Origin: Nocardioides cynanchi
GTDB taxonomy: Bacteria; Actinomycetota; Actinomycetes; Propionibacteriales; Nocardioidaceae
Length of the DNA stretch: 64,000 nt
Direction: 5' to 3'
Assembly: GCF_008761635.1 (NCBI RefSeq)
Contig: NZ_CP044344.1
Location: 1,612,001-1,676,000 of the forward strand
Under the pieces are notes generated by a model. That model saw only the letters and a list, made by a program, of their open reading frames with translations, ran no database searches and was not told where the DNA came from. The position numbers were made by a program, and so were the translations under genes. Every line of letters begins with the position of its first letter. Positions within the stretch are counted from its first letter, which is position 1. Below, one piece after another: positions 63,078 through 64,000 of this stretch.

Positions 63078-64000
63078 TCAGGCGAACCAGATGGTTCGGA
63101 ATCCGTGACCGAAGCCCGCCAGGTTCAAGGTCCCCTTGCTCGGCGAGAGCCCGGCGACCTTGGCTGAGTGACCGTCGATCAGGCTGTTGAAGTAGGGGAT
63201 GATGTAGCCGCCGGTGTCGTACTCCGCCTTCTGCATCTCGTGCTCGATCTCGATCCGCTTGGCGGAGTCGGTCTCGGCCAGGGCCTGCTTGTACAGGTCG
63301 CCGAAGTTCGAGCCCTCGCCCGACGAGGGCGGCCAGTGGGTCTCGTTGTAGGGCGAGTTGGGCAGCGAGCCCTGCTGCACCTGGTTGAGGTAGCCGCGCG
63401 TACCCCAGAAGTCCACGGAGAACGCCAGCTTCAGGTAGGCGTCGCCGTAGTAGTTGGGGTCGTTCTTCACGGTGATGTTCACGCCCGCGGCCTTGGCCTG
63501 CGAGGCGAAGACGCTGGCCAGCTCGACCATGCCGGACGCGCCGTTGGTGGTGTGCAGGTCGACGGTGAGGCCTTCCTTGCCCGCCGACTTCAGCAGCGAC
63601 TTGGCCTGCTCGATGTCCTGCTCGCGCTGCGGGAGGTCCTTGTTGTAGCCCTCGTCGAACGGCGAGTAGATGTCGTTGGCGACCTGCCCGTAGCCCGACC
63701 CGAGCTGCTCGAGGATCTGCTGGCGGTCGACGATCAGCCGCATCGCCTGGCGGACCTTCGGGTCGTTGAACGGCGCCATGTCGATCGCCATGCAGATCGG
63801 GATCCAGCCACCGGTCTGGGAGATCAGCGGCACGACACCCGACGACTTCACGGCGTTGACCTGGTTGGCGGGCAGGTCGGTCATCGCGTCGATCTGGCCA
63901 CCCTTGAGGGCGTTGATCTGCGCGGTGGAGTCGCTGAAGTCGATGATCGTCACGCTGTCGAAGTACGACTCGCGCCAGTAGCCGTCGTACCGCGTGTGAA
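63078..64000 (-). CDS. ABC transporter substrate-binding protein, family 5, C-terminal part
   Basis: The frame is open to the right edge, so the N-terminus (signal peptide and lipobox) is missing; about 306 residues are visible. Family 5 (DppA/OppA) text includes YWRESYFDSVTIIDFSDSTA-type strands, IDMAPFNDPKVRQAMRLIVD, DIEQAKSLLKSAGKEGLTVD, and YDTGGYIIPYFNSLIDGH. It gives specificity to the importer. The ligand is not known; operon linkage to the choline-sulfatase suggests an organosulfate or quaternary amine. Confidence 0.93.
   Translation of the reverse strand, partial: HTRYDGYWRESYFDSVTIIDFSDSTAQINALKGGQIDAMTDLPANQVNAVKSSGVVPLISQTGGWIPICMAIDMAPFNDPKVRQAMRLIVDRQQILEQLGSGYGQVANDIYSPFDEGYNKDLPQREQDIEQAKSLLKSAGKEGLTVDLHTTNGASGMVELASVFASQAKAAGVNITVKNDPNYYGDAYLKLAFSVDFWGTRGYLNQVQQGSLPNSPYNETHWPPSSGEGSNFGDLYKQALAETDSAKRIEIEHEMQKAEYDTGGYIIPYFNSLIDGHSAKVAGLSPSKGTLNLAGFGHGFRTIWFA

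Overview
The window is about 70% G+C and tightly packed, with GTG and ATG starts, ATGA/GTGA stop-start overlaps and many leaderless-type starts. Gene content points to a Nocardioides-like actinobacterium (order Propionibacteriales): a mycothiol-type LmbE amidase, the GlgE alpha-glucan pathway, crotonyl-CoA carboxylase/reductase, a DivIVA-like coiled-coil protein, and typical actinobacterial small genes. The genus is an inference; no rRNA is present. There is no phage, transposase, integrase or CRISPR array. No gap between genes exceeds about 300 bases.

Layout, left to right. 0-5 kb: a cut sodium/solute symporter, an SDR oxidoreductase, a nucleotidyltransferase, an NmrA-like protein, a Tat-exported protein of unknown function and tRNA-Ala(GGC). 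5-10 kb (minus strand): proA, nadD, rsfS and a phosphatase, then UDP-sulfoquinovose synthase directly followed by APS reductase. 10-14.6 kb (minus): etfB-etfA, an exported Ig-like protein, a small membrane protein and an enoyl-CoA hydratase. 14.8-27.4 kb: a glucan island with glgX, glgP (convergent with glgX) and the divergent operon glgE-treS-mak-glgB. This makes maltose 1-phosphate from trehalose and builds branched alpha-glucan, while GlgP and GlgX break it down. Tandem repeats of period 20, 32 and 44 bp sit at three boundaries of this island.

27.6-32.1 kb (plus): a TetR-type regulator, a GNAT-Nudix fusion and pyruvate phosphate dikinase. 32.1-43.3 kb: an acyl-CoA block. On the minus strand are thiolase, meaB, MarR, an MmcQ-like protein, FabH, an isobutyryl-CoA-mutase-type large subunit, an acetyl-CoA hydrolase/transferase, a thioredoxin-fold TPR protein and Mca. 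On the plus strand are methylmalonyl-CoA epimerase and crotonyl-CoA carboxylase/reductase. Together these suggest C4/branched acyl-CoA assimilation and supply of ethylmalonyl-CoA and methylmalonyl-CoA.

43.4-57.7 kb: a polar-growth-type coiled-coil protein, an AI-2E family permease, formylglycine-generating enzyme, several small regulators and enzymes, a frameshifted PEP-mutase family gene, a sterol desaturase family membrane enzyme, an OSBS/NSAR-type enolase superfamily enzyme coupled to a GNAT, a DUF3516-type helicase and a rifamycin ADP-ribosyltransferase. 57.8-64 kb (minus): a choline-sulfatase gene translationally coupled to a peptide-type ABC importer, cut by the window end.

The most unusual features are three. 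A short REP-like sequence (core GGTCTCGAC-N-GCTCGACC) occurs between genes and also in frame inside glgE, mak, glgB and the mutase gene. The treS reading frame has lost its stop and runs 359 nt into mak. The mutase carries the Phe/Gln signature of isobutyryl-CoA mutase and has no B12 domain.
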